From positions 2,232,001-2,296,000 of the forward strand of contig NC_037316.1 in the NCBI RefSeq assembly GCF_000143535.2: DNA of 64,000 bases, read 5' to 3'. The notes below the pieces were generated by a model. It made no database searches. It was not told the DNA's origin and worked only from the letters and a program-made list of their open reading frames with translations. The translations under genes and the position numbers were made by a program. This DNA comes from Botrytis cinerea B05.10. Taxonomy: Eukaryota > Ascomycota > Leotiomycetes > Helotiales > Sclerotiniaceae. Position 1 is the stretch's first letter. Every line of letters starts with the position of its first letter. Positions 23,024 to 36,277 of this stretch are shown here, piece after piece.

Positions 23024-23706
23024 ATGCGTAAAGGGCCTCGTCCGCAGCAGCCTGATGATTCAGAAGCATCGAGTACCAAAGAGAAAGGAAATCCAATATC
23101 AACACCAGCTACGAACGGAAAAGGCAAGCGGGTGGCAAGCAGTGCAGTTAATGCAAATCTATCGGGCCCAAATAGCACACCCAATGCGTCTAGTACTATG
23201 GCAGGAGCTGTGGGAGGTAGCAATACCGACGGGAACTCTAAAGTATTATGAACCGCCCTCGTCACTGTTGAAGATTAAGCACACACGCTAACAATAACCT
23301 CCTTCATAGATACAGTGGTCGGAGTTCGAAGCATCTTTTTTGCACAGCTATCGATACGAATACGGATTAAACACACCTGCTGCCTTCAACAGTGCATACA
23401 ATCAAACGGTTCTCTCTCAATCGAGCATCGGCCGCATGTCACCAAGTATGGTCCGTAAGAATAAGAGGCAGAGCAAAGAACAATTGGCCAACGCGGTACG
23501 CAAGCACTTCAACAGTCAGTCGGTCAACGAAAACGAATGCGTGGCCAAGACCTTATATAAAGTTCGATATCAGGGTGAGCCAATATGGTGCTATTCGTAG
23601 CTGGTAACGACATCCCAGCTGATTGTTTATAGACAAGAAATTTCGCATGAGATTCATGCCACAGGCGCGGCCTATGGAGCGGTCTCAGCCAGAACGATCC
23701 GCCTAG
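23024..23706 (+). CDS. SAP30: SAP30-like subunit of the Sin3 histone deacetylase complex
   Basis: Three exons, 23024-23242, 23310-23574 and 23633-23706, give 185 aa. The N-terminal 70 residues are low-complexity and Ser/Asn/Lys-rich. The rest is the SAP30 Sin3-binding domain (PF13867): WSEFEASFLHSYRYEYGL, then AYNQTVLSQSSIGRMSP, then KEQLANAVRKHFNSQSVNE and the C-terminal YKVRYQDKKFRMRF. In yeast and animals this domain bridges Sin3 and the Rpd3/HDAC deacetylase for transcriptional repression. The ATG at 23024 has a good upstream context (AAG ATG). An in-frame upstream ATG at 22934 would add 30 residues of no recognisable character. The protein is nuclear by inference. Confidence 0.9.
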
Positions 23707-24311
23707 CCAAAGTACATACAACTGCTTGTGAGCAAATTGGCTTCTATTCAATCGATATGCAGCGACTGCCATCCTAATTTAATAATACAATGAACATACG
23801 ACGGAGGGGAATGAATTGCTGGTGTTATAAGGACAATAGGGTTAGACTTGTATAATACATTGTACAAAGCACTTTACGAAGGGCCTTTTCATTTAGGGAG
23901 TTGGGGATTACGAGCTTTTCACTGTGGAGTTTAGTTATTTCAAAATAATGACCGTTATGACCAATGGACAATAGAATGGAATCAGTACTTTAAACTAATC
24001 AATCATCTATTAATGGATCAATGGAGAGATTTTGTTTTGCGTATCAAAACTTTTGATAACTTTCAGCCTTGTTGCGATTTGTAATAAATTACTGGGGTCA
24101 ATTACGCTCATCCAATCATAGTTGATCTATCTCCATTGCCTTGCCGGCAAAGAAAAAAATATTGGAGCTTTCCAGAATGATCGTTGATATTCATGATAGT
24201 TTTAGCTTAACTTCAACAATACATTCACCTGAAATAGTTTTTATTTGTTCCTATGATCATTGCACATCTTGATATATCTATTGCGTACATGGTGAACATC
24301 AATCTATCATA
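23707..24311. other. Intergenic before the mitochondrial DnaJ gene
   Basis: SAP30 3' end plus Mdj1 promoter. A TTCCAGAA palindrome at about 24170-24177 resembles a single heat-shock-element dimer (TTCnnGAA), 135 bp upstream of the Mdj1 ATG. One dimer alone is weak evidence. Confidence 0.35.
24170..24177. promoter_or_regulatory. Possible minimal heat-shock element upstream of MDJ1
   Basis: TTCCAGAA matches the TTCnnGAA core bound by heat-shock factor. Full elements have at least three alternating units, and a clear third unit is not present. It is listed only because the downstream gene is a mitochondrial chaperone. Confidence 0.2.
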
Positions 24312-25998
24312 ATGAAGACAGGAACAACGAGCCTTCTCTCAAAGGCGGCCAATCCATCTCGAATTTTATATTCCACACCAGCCAGCCGTCATTGCACATT
24401 GAAAAGAGATGACCATAAGCCATCTCAAACACGGAGTCTTTCAACAATACGCGCATCGAGAGGAAGATGTAGATCTTCTCAGAATGACCTATCATTGAAC
24501 ACAATACAGCGACGAGTGAGTATCTATCCTGTCAAACTGCTCAAAGTCGCATAACAAAGTACTAACATAAAGTCTTCCTAGTCTTTTCATGCATCAACAA
24601 GGAACCAAGCTACGAAGAATCCATATGATGTTCTCGGAGTTGACAATGGCGCTTCCGCTTCAGCTATTAAGAAAGCATATTATGGTCTTGCCAAAAAGTT
24701 CCATCCAGACACCAATAAAGATCCAAATGCTAAGGATAAATTTGCGGAAGCGCAATCTGCCTATGAACTTTTAACCGATCCACAGAAAAAGGCAGCTTGG
24801 GATCAGTATGGATCTGCAGCATTCGACCAAGGAGCAGGACCCGGACCTGGTGCTGATCCATTCGGCGGTGCGGGGGGTTTTGGGGGTTTTGGGGGTGGAT
24901 CTGGTGGTTTCCCAGGTGGAGGATTTGGAGCCGATTTCAATTTTGAAGATTTGTTTAAAGGTTTCACTGGAGGCAAAAGGGGTAGAGGTGGTGGACGTAA
25001 TCCGTTTCAAGAAGAAATACTTGTGGGAGACAGTATTGAGGTTCAAACAAACATCTCGTTCATGGAAGCGGCAAAAGGGACCAGCAAAACCATCAGCATA
25101 TCTCCGTTATCTACTTGTAAAACATGTACTGGAAACGGTATGAAATCTGGGACGAAGCGATCGGCGTGTAAGTCTTGTGGGGGAACCGGTACTCGCGTGC
25201 ATTCCATGGGTGGTTTTCAAATGGCTTCAACATGTAGCGCCTGTGGTGGCCAAGGAATGTCGATTCCACCGGGAGGAGAATGTAAGACATGTTCTGGAAA
25301 TGGCGTTGTGCGTGAGCGGAAAACGATCAACGTTGACATACCAGGAGGTATTGAGGATGGTATGCGATTGAGGTTAGATAGGGAAGGTGATGCTCCAGCT
25401 ACTGGTCAGGCTGCAAACCCCAATAGCCCTTCACAACCTGGCGATCTCTATGTACTCGTTCGAGTAGCCACAGATCCAAAATTCAGTCGCTCTGGGTCCA
25501 ACATCCTGTACACCGCAACAATCCCTTTTACAACTGCATTACTTGGAGGTGAGGTAAAGATACCGACCTTGGACGGAGATGTCAGTGTTAAGGTGGCAAC
25601 TGGAACCGGCACTGGAGACAAGATTACTTTAGGGGGCATGGGAATGAAGAAGTTGGAAGGACGCAGAGGAGGAAATGGCGACCTCAAAGTTGAATTTAAG
25701 GTCAACATGCCCAAATACTTGAGTGCTAACCAGCGAACAATTGTGGAAATGCTTGCCGACGAGATGGACGATAAGACGGCGAAGCGTATTATGAATGTTG
25801 GCCGTTCCTCAAGTTCTTCGTAAGTTCAGTGTCATTGTTTTCAATCCAGACACTGACGGAGACAGGTCATCCTCCCCATCAAATACCGAAGAAAACAACA
25901 AGCAAGAAGGATTTCTCAAATCCGTCTGGCACAAATTCACAGACGGTGCTAATTTGCCAAATGAAGGCGATAAAGAAGACGACTCTAAGAAGAAATGA
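24312..25998 (+). CDS. MDJ1: Mitochondrial DnaJ (type I Hsp40) co-chaperone Mdj1
   Basis: Three exons, 24312-24515, 24582-25819 and 25866-25998, give 524 aa. The first 75 residues are Ser/Thr/Arg-rich with few acidic residues, a mitochondrial presequence. A J domain begins at NPYDVLGV (81-88), with the HPD motif at 109-111. A Gly/Phe-rich region follows. Four zinc-binding CxxCxGxG repeats start at Cys247 ([32 protein letters not shown]), and the C-terminal substrate-binding domains follow them. An acidic Ser/Lys tail ends the protein. In yeast, Mdj1 stimulates the ATPase of the matrix Hsp70 Ssc1 and keeps substrates soluble for the Lon protease Pim1. Both partners are also in this window (53147 and 31478). 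The last intron is only 46 nt. Confidence 0.95.
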
Positions 25999-27542
25999 AA
26001 GAAATGACGAAACTCGCTGTATAATAAAATGGCAAAGGTCTAGAAATGCCACTCTGTATAAATGATAAAGGGGTAAAATGAAGGAGCATGGCGTCTCCTG
26101 ATGGTAGGAATGATGGATGGTTGTCAATCTACGAATGCAAATCTTCTAGAATGCCGTTTAGAATATATCCATGGCCCATACATAGTATAAAATGAAATGA
26201 TATCTCAACTCACAAATGTGACATGACTAACACATGGAATATTTCAATGATATTATATTCTAGGGTCATCTTCGCTTGATGCCCGTTCATCCCACTACCG
26301 AGAGTATTTCATCTCAGCCTACATGCACGTCGACGACTGGATGTGATGAACCTGGGAAATACGAGGCTTTCCTACCAATCAAAATGTATTATACATGGCT
26401 GCCGTGACGACTACCGTCTGCAAAGAACATGCCAGCAACCTAGTACTTATTTTGTATGCTGCCTTCATTTGTATGCGGAGATAGAGCCTGAATGGCCCAA
26501 TACCAGACGATCTGTTCATATGGGATGAGCATTCCTGATAGTACATGATGTCTGTTGAATATGGCGTATCTTTCGATATATATTTTACTGAGTCGAGTTT
26601 ACCTCCTTATCTAAACAGGGCGCTTATGGCATACGCTGACACCCTATAGTTTGAGTAACACTCTTCCATAGTCAGATAAATGGTGGGTCGTCACCCGGTT
26701 GTGGTTGAAGAGAGAGCCAACTGTTGGGTTGATGTTTGTTCATGTCCGTCTTCTTGTTTTGTGATTACTATGAGGTGTGTGACGGATATCAATTCGACCA
26801 CATCCATGTATTGATTGACGGCGACCATGACGATGATGGTGAGAAGAGCATCCGTATATGGATAGAGTACGAAACGGAAACAAGCATCCGGAATGTGAGG
26901 CGTATAGCAAGCCAACTTATATACCATCACCACGCTCATTGACGGTGCAAATGTTCCCTGGCGCTTATCTGAGCAAATCTGGGTCTCCTGAAGGGTCGCA
27001 GAAAGAAAAAGAAAAACGCAGTGCAGATTCCCTGTCTTGTAGCACCAGCTAGTGCCCCGTAGTCCCACACGCTCCATAGCACAAAGTAATGATAGCTTTG
27101 GGCACCTGCTTTACATCGATTGATTCCACGTCCAATACCTAGATAGTCAGTCACAAATATCTGCTATTTCTCCTCCAACATATCAAACTACATGATAATA
27201 GATCAATATTGTACTTCGATAGTTTCCCAGGTATGACACAGCCATGACATATATGAGTGAAATTTTGCGCAAGGATCGGACCATTCTTTCAAGATACTGC
27301 GCATCCAAATAAATTAACAAATTAACAAGTCTTACCTTACCACTGACGACACCAACCCCTCCTCCCCACCGCTTTCCCATCCACATTCGACGAATATCGG
27401 TGTACACGATATTGTCCATTATATTTGTTTGATACCTACAGTCAAATCTATTGAATACCCTCTGAAGTGATATATCTCCCTCGCAAATTTTGCCCGGGTA
27501 TCGATAATCAGGGTGTCGAGCATCATCCTGTCAATCTTCGAG
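25999..27542. other. 1.5 kb intergenic between MDJ1 and BRO1
   Basis: No gene is supported. The longest minus-strand frames (26691-27077 and 27183-27419) have no recognisable domain or codon pattern. The right end should contain the BRO1 promoter. Confidence 0.4.
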
Positions 27543-30500
27543 ATGCAAGCCCCGATGATATCAGCGCCTCTTAAGGCAACCAACGAAATCGACTGGATCC
27601 AGCCGTTGAAGAATTATATCAGACAGACATATGGCGACGACCCGGAACGATATGCGGAGGAATGTGCTACCTTGAACCGCTTGCGACAGGATATGCGAGG
27701 AGCAGGGAAGGACAGTGCTGCTGGAAGGGACCTACTCTACAGATATTATGGACAGCTGGAACTATTGGACCTGCGATTTCCGGTCGATGAGAATCACATC
27801 AAAATCTCCTTTACTTGGTAAGGTTTCAATCAAATGAGGGGCATCAGAATCCTGCTAACAATATTGCCAGGTTCGATGCGTTTACACACAAAGCCACTGC
27901 ACAATACTCTCTGGCGTACGAAAAAGCTTCGATCATATTCAACATTTCTGCCGTACTTTCATGCCATGCAGCGCATCAAAACCGATCAGAGGACTCCGGT
28001 CTGAAAACCGCATATCATTCTTTCCAAGCATCCGCTGGCATGTTCACTTATATTAATGAGAACTTTCTCCATGCACCATCTACGGACTTAAGTCGAGATA
28101 CAGTTAAGACTTTGATTCAGATTATGCTTGCTCAGGGCCAGGAAGTGTTTCTTGAAAAGCAAATTGCCGATGGTAAAAAGGTTGGGCTATTAGCAAAACT
28201 TGCTAGCCAAGCAAGCTATTTGTATTCTCAAGCGCTTGAAGGAACCCAGGACAACGTGAATAAGGCCATATTCGAAAAGGTCTGGCTTCTGGTGGTACAA
28301 GTAGGTGTTAATCTTTTTCACTTTTCTGCGGCACGCTTCGGCCATAGTGATGATGCAATAGCAAATTCGTACTAACACAAATAGATCAAAGCAAATTACA
28401 TGTCATCTCTGGCTCAATATTATCAGGCTCTTGCGGATGATGATGCAAATTCACATGGTGTAGCTATTGCGAGATTACAGGCAGCAGAAATATCATCTAA
28501 GGATGCCAGTAAATTTGCAAACAGTTTCCCTGGAAATGTGCCCGTCAATTCAAACTTCACTTCAGAGACAGGCACGACCTTGATAGAAATTAATAGGCGT
28601 CATCTTACCAATGTCCAGGAAAAACTTGCTGAGCTTATCAAGGATAATGACTATATCTATCACCAGACTGTTCCAGCCGAAGCGGCTCTCACTGTGATCC
28701 CAAAACTTCCTGCTGCTAAAGCGATACCAGTTAGCGAACTCTATGCTGGTCAAGATATTCAACGTATCACGGGACCTGACATCTTCCAAAAGATAGTTCC
28801 CATGTCTGTGACGGAATCAGCTAGCTTATACGACGAGGAAAAGGCTAAATTGGTACGTGCAGAGACGGAACGTGTAGAAACTGCCAACAGTGAGATGGCT
28901 GCAAGTCTTGACTATCTCAGATTACCTGGAGCGTTACAAGTTCTTAAGGGTGGTTTTGATCAAGAGCTGAGCGGGGGCGAAGATTTCAGGAACTGGTGCG
29001 ATGATTTAGCTGGACATGTTTCCCCAATGTCAACCTTCGATTCTTTGAAATCTAGCAAAGAAGCTATAGTGTCAATATTGGAAAAGAGCAGCAAACAGTT
29101 GGATATGGAGGAGAGTGTTTGTGAGAAAATGCGATCAAAGTACGAAGGAGAATGGACTCAGCAACCGAGCTCTCGGCTCACATCTACACTTCGAAACGAT
29201 ATACGAAATTATCGAGAAGCCCTTGAGGAGGCTGCTCGCAGCGATAATCAGCTTTACTCGAAAATATGCCAGCATGAAGTTGACTTTGACGAGATGCGCT
29301 CTGCTGGTGAGCTCGGTGAGTCTGATGTGCTCTTCCAAAGAGCGTTGATTCAGGTCGGTGGAAAGTCGAGAAATGCTGCTGGAAGTCCTAGCGCACGTGA
29401 AGGAAATCTACTAGATGATGATTTCGATGATGGAAAAAAGAGTGTCACAGACCAGATAGCCAAAGTTGAGGACATACTTAAGAAATTGAATTTGGTCAAG
29501 CGGGAAAGGTCACAAGTTTTAAAAGATCTTAAGGAAAAGGTTCGTTGGAAGCTTCACATTTAGGTTTATTTTCGCTAATCATAGGATAGGCGCATAACGA
29601 TGACATTTCTCACGTTCTCATCCTCAACAAAAAAGGCATCTCAAATTATGAGAATCAGCTTTTCCAAGCAGAGCTTGAGAAGTATCGACCTCATCAGAGT
29701 CGTTTATTGTCTGCGAACCACAAACAGTCTTCACTAATGAAGGAACTAACACTCACATTTAATGATCTTCTGCAAGACAAGAGAGTCCGATCCGAGCAAA
29801 GCAAATATGAGACGATGACCCGTCAACGATCATCAGTGATGTCGAAGTATAAGCGGATCCATCAAGAATATCTAGATCTACAAGCAGGTCTCGAAGGTGC
29901 TAAACAGTGGTATACCGAGATGAAGGATACTGTTAATAGTCTTGATAAGAATGTCGAGACATTTGTCAATAATCGTAGGTCAGAGGGTGCTCAGCTTTTA
30001 AATCAAATCGAGCAAGATCGGGCAAGCAATGCAAATGGGCATGCGGATAGGGAGCGTGAACGTCTTAGAGGATTGATGGAGCGCATGTCTATGGACCCGT
30101 CGACCTCGCCAACATCAAGCAAACCTCCTCGTAGGGGATCTAATGCATACAGTAATACATCTCCATCGACAAGGTATCCAAGTACAAACTTTGCTGGACA
30201 GTACCAGGTACCAACATCGCCGCCTCCACAAACCACGACTGCACCTCCTGCACGTGGCTCTATACCAGCCTCTGCCAATGGAGGATATTACCCTCAACAA
30301 CAACCTCAGAGAGCCGACCCATACAGCTCAGCCCCCGGAAGATCTTCGCCATATGGACAATACAACCCAAGCACGCATTCGCGTAATCCCTCCCAACCCC
30401 TTTCGCCTCCACCAAACCAGAGCCAATTCCCACGTTCACCTCCGCCACAGCAAACTCAGTTTCAACAGAATCAACATCCATACGCGACAATGGCACCGCA

Positions 30501-30714
30501 ACAACAAGGCCAATATGTGCCAGCTGGCTATGTACCACCACCCCCACCACCTGGACCGCCACCCCTTGGCCCTCAACAAACATACCACCAACCCAGTGGC
30601 TCTATGGCAGGTCATAACGATTATGGATATGGAAACAGTGCTACTTCTCATCAACGTGGTCAATCACAGCAAAGTGCGAGCGATCCTTGGGCTGGACTTA
30701 ATGCATGGAAGTGA
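27543..30714 (+). CDS. BRO1: BRO1-domain ESCRT-associated protein (Bro1/Vps31)
   Basis: Four exons, 27543-27817, 27871-28300, 28385-29539 and 29590-30714, give 994 aa. The N-terminal BRO1 domain spans about residues 4-390, with the characteristic GDDPERYAEECATLNRLRQ and YYGQLELLDLRFPV stretches. It is followed by the coiled V domain (about 400-760), which binds YPxL-type ligands. The C-terminal tail, from about 790, is Pro/Gln/Ser-rich and ends SDPWAGLNAWK. In yeast, Bro1 binds Snf7 of ESCRT-III on endosomes and recruits the deubiquitinase Doa4 during multivesicular body sorting. The opening sequence and final WAGLNAWK fit Bro1 rather than its paralogue PalA/Rim20 of the pH pathway. The third intron uses a GTTCGT donor, which still fits the GTNNGT pattern. 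Confidence 0.93.
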
Positions 30715-31477
30715 GGAATGTCGAGTCTATCGGGGCGTTTTCAGTCACAGGATGAGCGGATTACTCGGGGAATAACACCTTGGCTTATGGGGGACATGGC
30801 GCCGAGGAAGAAGGAATGAGTAAATGAAGAATGTGATACCAATTCATTGCGGCAATGGCACGGAGGGAGGCAGAAAATGTATTTTTATCCATTGAATCAC
30901 AGAACCGTCCGGTCTACTTGATATTCCAATAGCCATCACGTAAGCAATTTTGCAAATGCACATACACGCTTGTAGTCAATATTGTCAAATGTGGCCGAAT
31001 ATGGTCAAGACTACAAGTGTTTAGAAGCCCAGGAGATATGAGTACACGAATACTATGGACATTCAAGTTGAGAAAGGAAATTTGTAATCATCTTCCCCGT
31101 AATTTAACAAATGAAGAATGAGAGTGTTAATTGAATTTTATTTCGACCGAGTCTTTAATTTAACTGGTACAAATTTTGAGGGGGACTGGAGGGGGGGCAA
31201 TTCAGGCCCGCCGGATTACGTTTATCCGAAGTTCGGGTCACCGATATTGCCGATGGGCTTAGAAAGCAGCTTCGAATGTCATGACGAGCAGATAGTGGTG
31301 GTAGGGAAGCTCATGGAATAATTGTCACCGTTTACGATTTACCATTGCCATCCACATCAACCATTTTTTCACGTTCTAAATCAGCGGTTTTTATTCTTTT
31401 CTAGTATACAATTTAGATATTCTTTTGTCTTCTGTATTCTATTTCCTAATTATCCATTCACCCCATAATCCAAAGCT
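30715..31477. other. Intergenic BRO1-PIM1
   Basis: 3' end of BRO1 and promoter of the Lon gene. A short frame at 31118-31321 is unsupported. A pyrimidine-rich stretch lies at about 31390-31455, just before the Lon ATG. Confidence 0.4.
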
Positions 31478-34400
31478 ATGCTTTACGGCCAAAACCTACC
31501 GTGGCGGATTGCGCTTCGAAATGTAACCATTAAACAAAATACCGAAGTTTCAAGTACGGTTTTGAGGAGGACAATCAGACAGTATCATGGCAGATCCGCA
31601 CCGTCGTCGGTCTCTTTACGATCTCCTTCCTTTCGTTCAGGCCTTGGTGGCGTCGCAAGGTTTTCAACATCTCCTGCTGTACGAAAAGATGTCCCGAAAG
31701 ACTTGTTCAATCAAGCAGAAATAGCATCTGCGGAGGAGAAGAAGGAGAAGAAGTCAAAGGCTAAGACTGAATCAGTCGAGGAAGTCAGTGGCGAGAAGGA
31801 AATAGAAACCAAGAGCAAGACAGGCGAAGCAACATCTTCTGGCAGTAATACTTCTTCTGGGAGTGCGGCTGATGGGAAAGGAAGTAGTGCTGGCGGCGCA
31901 GGAGATTCTGGCAATAATGATGGCGGAAAGAAAGGTCGCAAAGGAGCTTCGGAAAAGGCTCTACAAAAAACTATGGTTCCAGAAGTATATCCACAAGTGA
32001 TGGCAATTCCAATCACCAAGAGACCTCTATTCCCTGGATTCTACAAGGCTGTCACTGTGCGAGATCCCAATGTTGTAGCTGCTATTCAGGATATGATGAA
32101 GAGGGGCCAGCCATACATTGGAGCTTTCTTATTCAAGGACGACAATATGGATAAAGATGTCATTGAGAACATAGATGACGTACATGATGTAGGAGTTTTC
32201 GCACAAATTACTAGCGCTTTTCCCGTTCACGGGGATGATTCAGCTCTGACTGCGGTACTTTATCCACATCGTCGAATTAAGATGTCTGCTCTCATCAGTC
32301 CTGAGCGTGAGAACACTGATGCAAAGAAGACCGAAAGCACGCAAGCTGAACCACCTGTTCCCGAGATCATACCCGCAAAATCTACAAAGGAGGAACCTTC
32401 TGAAAAGAAGGGTGATGTTGTAGCTAGTTTCGAAGAAGGAACGGTGACGCAGAAAACTTCAGACCGACCCGTGTTGCCGTACGAGCCAATATCGTTCTTG
32501 CGCAAATACCCCGTCAGTCTGGCAAACGTGGAGAATCTGACCGAAGAGTCGTATGATCCTAAAAGCCCTATAATCCGTGCCGTTACAAATGAAATTGTCA
32601 ATGTGTTCAAGGAGGTGGCAACTCTCAACAGTCTCTTCCGAGATCAAATTTCCACATTTTCAATGAGTCAGTCATCGGGCAATGTTATGTCAGAGCCTGG
32701 GAAACTTGCAGACTTTGCTGCAGCTGTCTCTGCTGGTGAAGTCTCCGAGCTTCAAGATGTGCTTGAGACTCTCAATATTGAGGAGAGATTACAAAAGGGT
32801 TTGACTGTCTTGAAGAAGGAGTTAATGAATGCTCAGTTGCAATCGAAAATTTCAAAAGATGTTGAGAATAAGATTCAGAAGCGTCAACGTGAATACTACT
32901 TGATGGAACAATTGAAGGGTATTCGTAGAGAGCTTGGTATTGAGTCTGATGGTAAAGATAAGCTGGTTGAGAAATTCAAGGAGAAGGCAGCCAAGCTTGC
33001 GATGCCGGAAGTAGTCAGGAAAGTTTTCGATGAAGAAATCAACAAACTAGCACATCTTGAACCAGCTGCGTCTGAGTTCAATGTCACGAGAAATTACTTG
33101 GATTGGTTGACACAAATCCCATGGGGTCAACGCAGTGCAGAAAACTTCGGAATCAACAATGCTATGACTGTGCTTGACGAAGATCACCATGGTTTGAAGG
33201 ATGTGAAAGATCGCATTTTGGAATTTATCGCGGTTGGTAAACTGAGAGGTACCGTAGAGGGTAAAATCTTATGCTTCGTTGGTCCTCCTGGTGTCGGTAA
33301 GACAAGTATTGGTAAGAGTATTGCCAGAGCTCTTAACCGTCAATACTACAGATTTAGTGTGGGAGGTCTCACAGATGTTGCGGAAATCAAGGGTCACAGA
33401 AGAACATATGTTGGAGCACTTCCTGGAAGAATCATTCAGGCGCTGAAGAAATGTCAAACTGAAAACCCATTGATTTTGATTGATGAGATTGACAAGATTG
33501 GTAGAGGTCATCAAGGTGATCCTGCATCTGCACTTTTGGAATTACTGGATCCTGAACAAAACACTTCTTTCCTCGACCATTATCTCGATGTTCCTGTGGA
33601 TCTCTCTAAAGTTCTTTTTGTCTGCACAGCCAACATGACCGATACCATTCCTCGTCCTTTACTTGATCGTATGGAGATGATTGAATTGTCAGGATACGTT
33701 GCGGATGAAAAGATGGCAATTGCGGAGCGCTATCTTGGACCCGCAGCCAAGGAATTAGCTGGTCTGAAGGAGGTTGATGTGAACCTTAGTAAAGAAGCCA
33801 TTGAGGAACTCATTAAGTCATACTGCAGAGAGTCTGGAGTTAGAAACCTCAAGAAACAGATTGAAAAGGTTTACCGTAAATCTGCTTTAAAGATTGTTCA
33901 GGACCTTGGAGAGAGTGTTCTTCCTGAAGAAGAGGCCTTGACTGAAGAAGGCAAGGCAGCTCTAGAGGAATCCAAGAAAGATGAGACTGATGTTAAAGAA
34001 ACGCCTGAAACGATTGAAAAGGAGACTACTGAGGTACCTCGAGTTAGTCTTAAGGTTCCTGATGATGTACACGTCACCATTGGAAAGGATAACCTTAAGG
34101 ATTACGTGGGTCCACCAGTCTTCACCTCGGATCGTCTATATGATGTTACACCTCCTGGTGTCGCAATGGGTCTGGCCTGGACACAAATGGGTGGTGCCGC
34201 ATTATACGTTGAATCCATTCTCGAAAGTGCCTTATCCCCTTCCTCCACCCCTGGTCTCGCTACCACTGGTAATCTCCAAGCTGTCATGAAAGAATCCACC
34301 ACGATCGCGTATTCCTTTGCCAAATCAGTCATGGCCAAAAACTTCCCCGATAATCACTTCTTCGATAAGGCGAAATTGCATCTTCATTGTCCTGAGGGAG

Positions 34401-34853
34401 CGGTTCCAAAAGATGGACCGAGCGCGGGTATCACGATGGCTACTTCGTTGCTTTCGCTAGCACTAGATAGACCGCTTGATCCAACGATTGCTATGACGGG
34501 TGAACTTACCGTCACGGGCAAGGTACTTAGGATTGGAGGGTTAAGGGAGAAGACAGTAGCGGCGAGAAGGGCGGGAAGCAAAATGATTATCTTCCCAGAT
34601 GATAATATGAGTGATTGGTTGGAGCTTCCAGCTGTAAGTTTTTCTTTCTTTATATATCTAATTGTAGGCAAGGAGAAAATGCTAATTTGAGAAAAAATAG
34701 AACATCAAAGATGGAATTGAAGGTAAACCTGCCAAATGGTATTCGGACGTATTTGATCTCGTCTTCCCAAATCTGGATAAAGAGGCTGCAAATGGGCTTT
34801 GGAAAGATCGATTGGTGAAGAAGAAGGGGGAGAAGGATGGCGATGAAGAGTGA
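31478..34853 (+). CDS. PIM1: Mitochondrial Lon protease homologue (Pim1)
   Basis: Two exons, 31478-34633 and 34701-34853, give 1102 aa. The N terminus is Arg-rich with an FSTSPAV-type cleavage context, a mitochondrial presequence, followed by an acidic/Lys/Gly-rich linker. The Lon substrate-binding domain begins near IPITKRPLFPGF (about 175). The AAA+ module has Walker A GPPGVGKT (602-609) and Walker B LILIDEID. The peptidase domain has the Ser-Lys dyad at Ser982 (KDGPSAG) and Lys1025 (LREKTVA), separated by 43 residues as in the family. A charged insertion (about 815-855) lies between the two modules, as in fungal mitochondrial Lon proteins. It degrades misfolded and oxidised matrix proteins; in yeast this needs the Ssc1/Mdj1 chaperones. 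Confidence 0.96.
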
Positions 34854-35009
34854 GGAATTCATTTACTCCATTTGATTGGGGGGGAATGAAAATATACATG
34901 GAGACATAGTGTAAATAGTAGAAGAAGAATCTGGTGAAAATTACCGTTGTGGTATTGTGGCACTGGTGATCTTGGTGCAGTTGTGTGCATGCTTGATTCT
35001 TGAGCAGAG

Positions 35010-35206
35010 ATGGATGATTGGATGGATGGATGGGCATTTTATGGCGTTGGCTGGGAGTTTTTTTTTTTTTTCCTTTTTAAATGATGGATGAACGGATGGA
35101 TGAACGGATGGATGGATGGATCTCTACTCTACGCATAAATATGGATTTACAAATGGCTTTTGAGGGGATTGAAGCATGGATGGGTGGATGGATGGGTGGA
35201 TGGGTG
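35010..35206. repeat. GGAT tetramer arrays in three blocks
   Basis: GGAT(GG)-type repeats at about 35010-35034, 35082-35121 and 35175-35206, interrupted by a poly-T run near 35060-35071. They begin about 160 bp after the Lon stop codon. Confidence 0.8.
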
Positions 35207-35395
35207 ACAATTTTGGGAGGGGGAAGGGGAATCGGGAGGAGGGGAGGTATATATGATCTACATGTTCATTAACACTTTTTGGTAACTCTGGGAGGAGAAG
35301 AGGGGGAGAGGGAGGGAAGAGAGGGAGGGAAGGGGAGAGGTAGATAGATTTGGTATGATGTAATCGTATTTTTATTTTTATTTTGTTTAAGTTTA

Positions 35396-35418
35396 TGTGT
35401 GTGTGTGTGTGTGTGTGT
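35396..35418. repeat. TG dinucleotide microsatellite
   Basis: Twenty-three nucleotides of alternating TG. An AC run of 39 nt lies about 480 bp downstream, so the two could pair as an inverted repeat. Confidence 0.9.
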
Positions 35419-35887
35419 TTAGTATATTTGAATATCGTACAATAGAAACGGAAGTGGAAAGTAGAAGTGACAAGAATGGAGAGGTGAGAACTTTGTAGCA
35501 GGTAGCTATGCTATGCTGTGCTGTGCTGTGCTATTATATTATATTATATTATATCATATCGGGAACTTTGGGGAGTTTGTATTAAAGTAGATGGGATGAG
35601 ATGATTTGCTCTTACTATTTATTGATCTGGGGTATTTAAGAATTCTATTCTATTCTATTCTATTTAGACTGTTCAGGCTGTTTAGACTAGATAGGTACAT
35701 AGATAGATATTACTTAATACCTTAATACCTAACTTCTTCCCTTTCTCTCCTTTTTTTCCTTTCCTTCTTTCTTTTTTTTTCCTTATTTTTTCTTTTTTTT
35801 TTTTTCTTCTTTTCGTTGCTAACCTTGGATATGTATGTATGTATGTACGTATGTATCTGTGTAGGTACATAGGTATCTATCTATATC

Positions 35888-35894
<7 letters not shown>

Positions 35895-35923
<29 letters not shown>

Positions 35924-35933
35924 ACCCAAGCAT
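35895..35933. repeat. AC dinucleotide microsatellite
   Basis: Thirty-nine nucleotides of alternating AC, complementary to the TG run at 35396-35418. Confidence 0.9.
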
Positions 35934-36221
35934 TCTAATCAGAAAGAAAAGAAGAAAAAATATCATACGATTGAGAATGTCTATGAAATCAACATCTGTG
36001 AAATCATAATAGGAGATGGAGTAAGAGTCGGGAGTAAGAGTCTAGGAGCACTTGCTCCTTTTCATGTAACTCCAATTAGGTTACTCTGGTTGTGTAGTAT
36101 CGTGATTGGGGGGTTGATTGGGGAAGTCGGTTGTGTGAGATGAGATGAGATGGTATGAGATGGTATGATTCGTTTGAGCCTTGGGTGTGCTTTTTTTTGT
36201 GTTTTTGGTATGGATAGACGG

Positions 36222-36277
36222 GAGGAGTGAGGAGTGAGGAGTGAGGAGTGAGGAGTGAGGAGTGAGGAGTGAGGAGT
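36222..36277. repeat. Heptamer minisatellite, eight copies of GAGGAGT
   Basis: Eight perfect head-to-tail 7-nt units, purine-only except for one T per unit. The opposite strand reads as a Leu/Pro/His/Ser repeat, explaining the open frame there. Confidence 0.9.

Noticed and set aside
26691..27077. 128-aa minus-strand frame between MDJ1 and BRO1
   Set aside because: It has no ATG-supported start, no domain and low-complexity composition.
29540..29563. BRO1 stop codon at 29561-29563
   Set aside because: This is read-through into a 50-nt intron. Splicing 29539 to 29590 continues the conserved V-domain.
30143..30775. 210-aa alternative frame within the BRO1 tail
   Set aside because: It arises from the Pro/Gln-rich repeats of BRO1 read in another frame.
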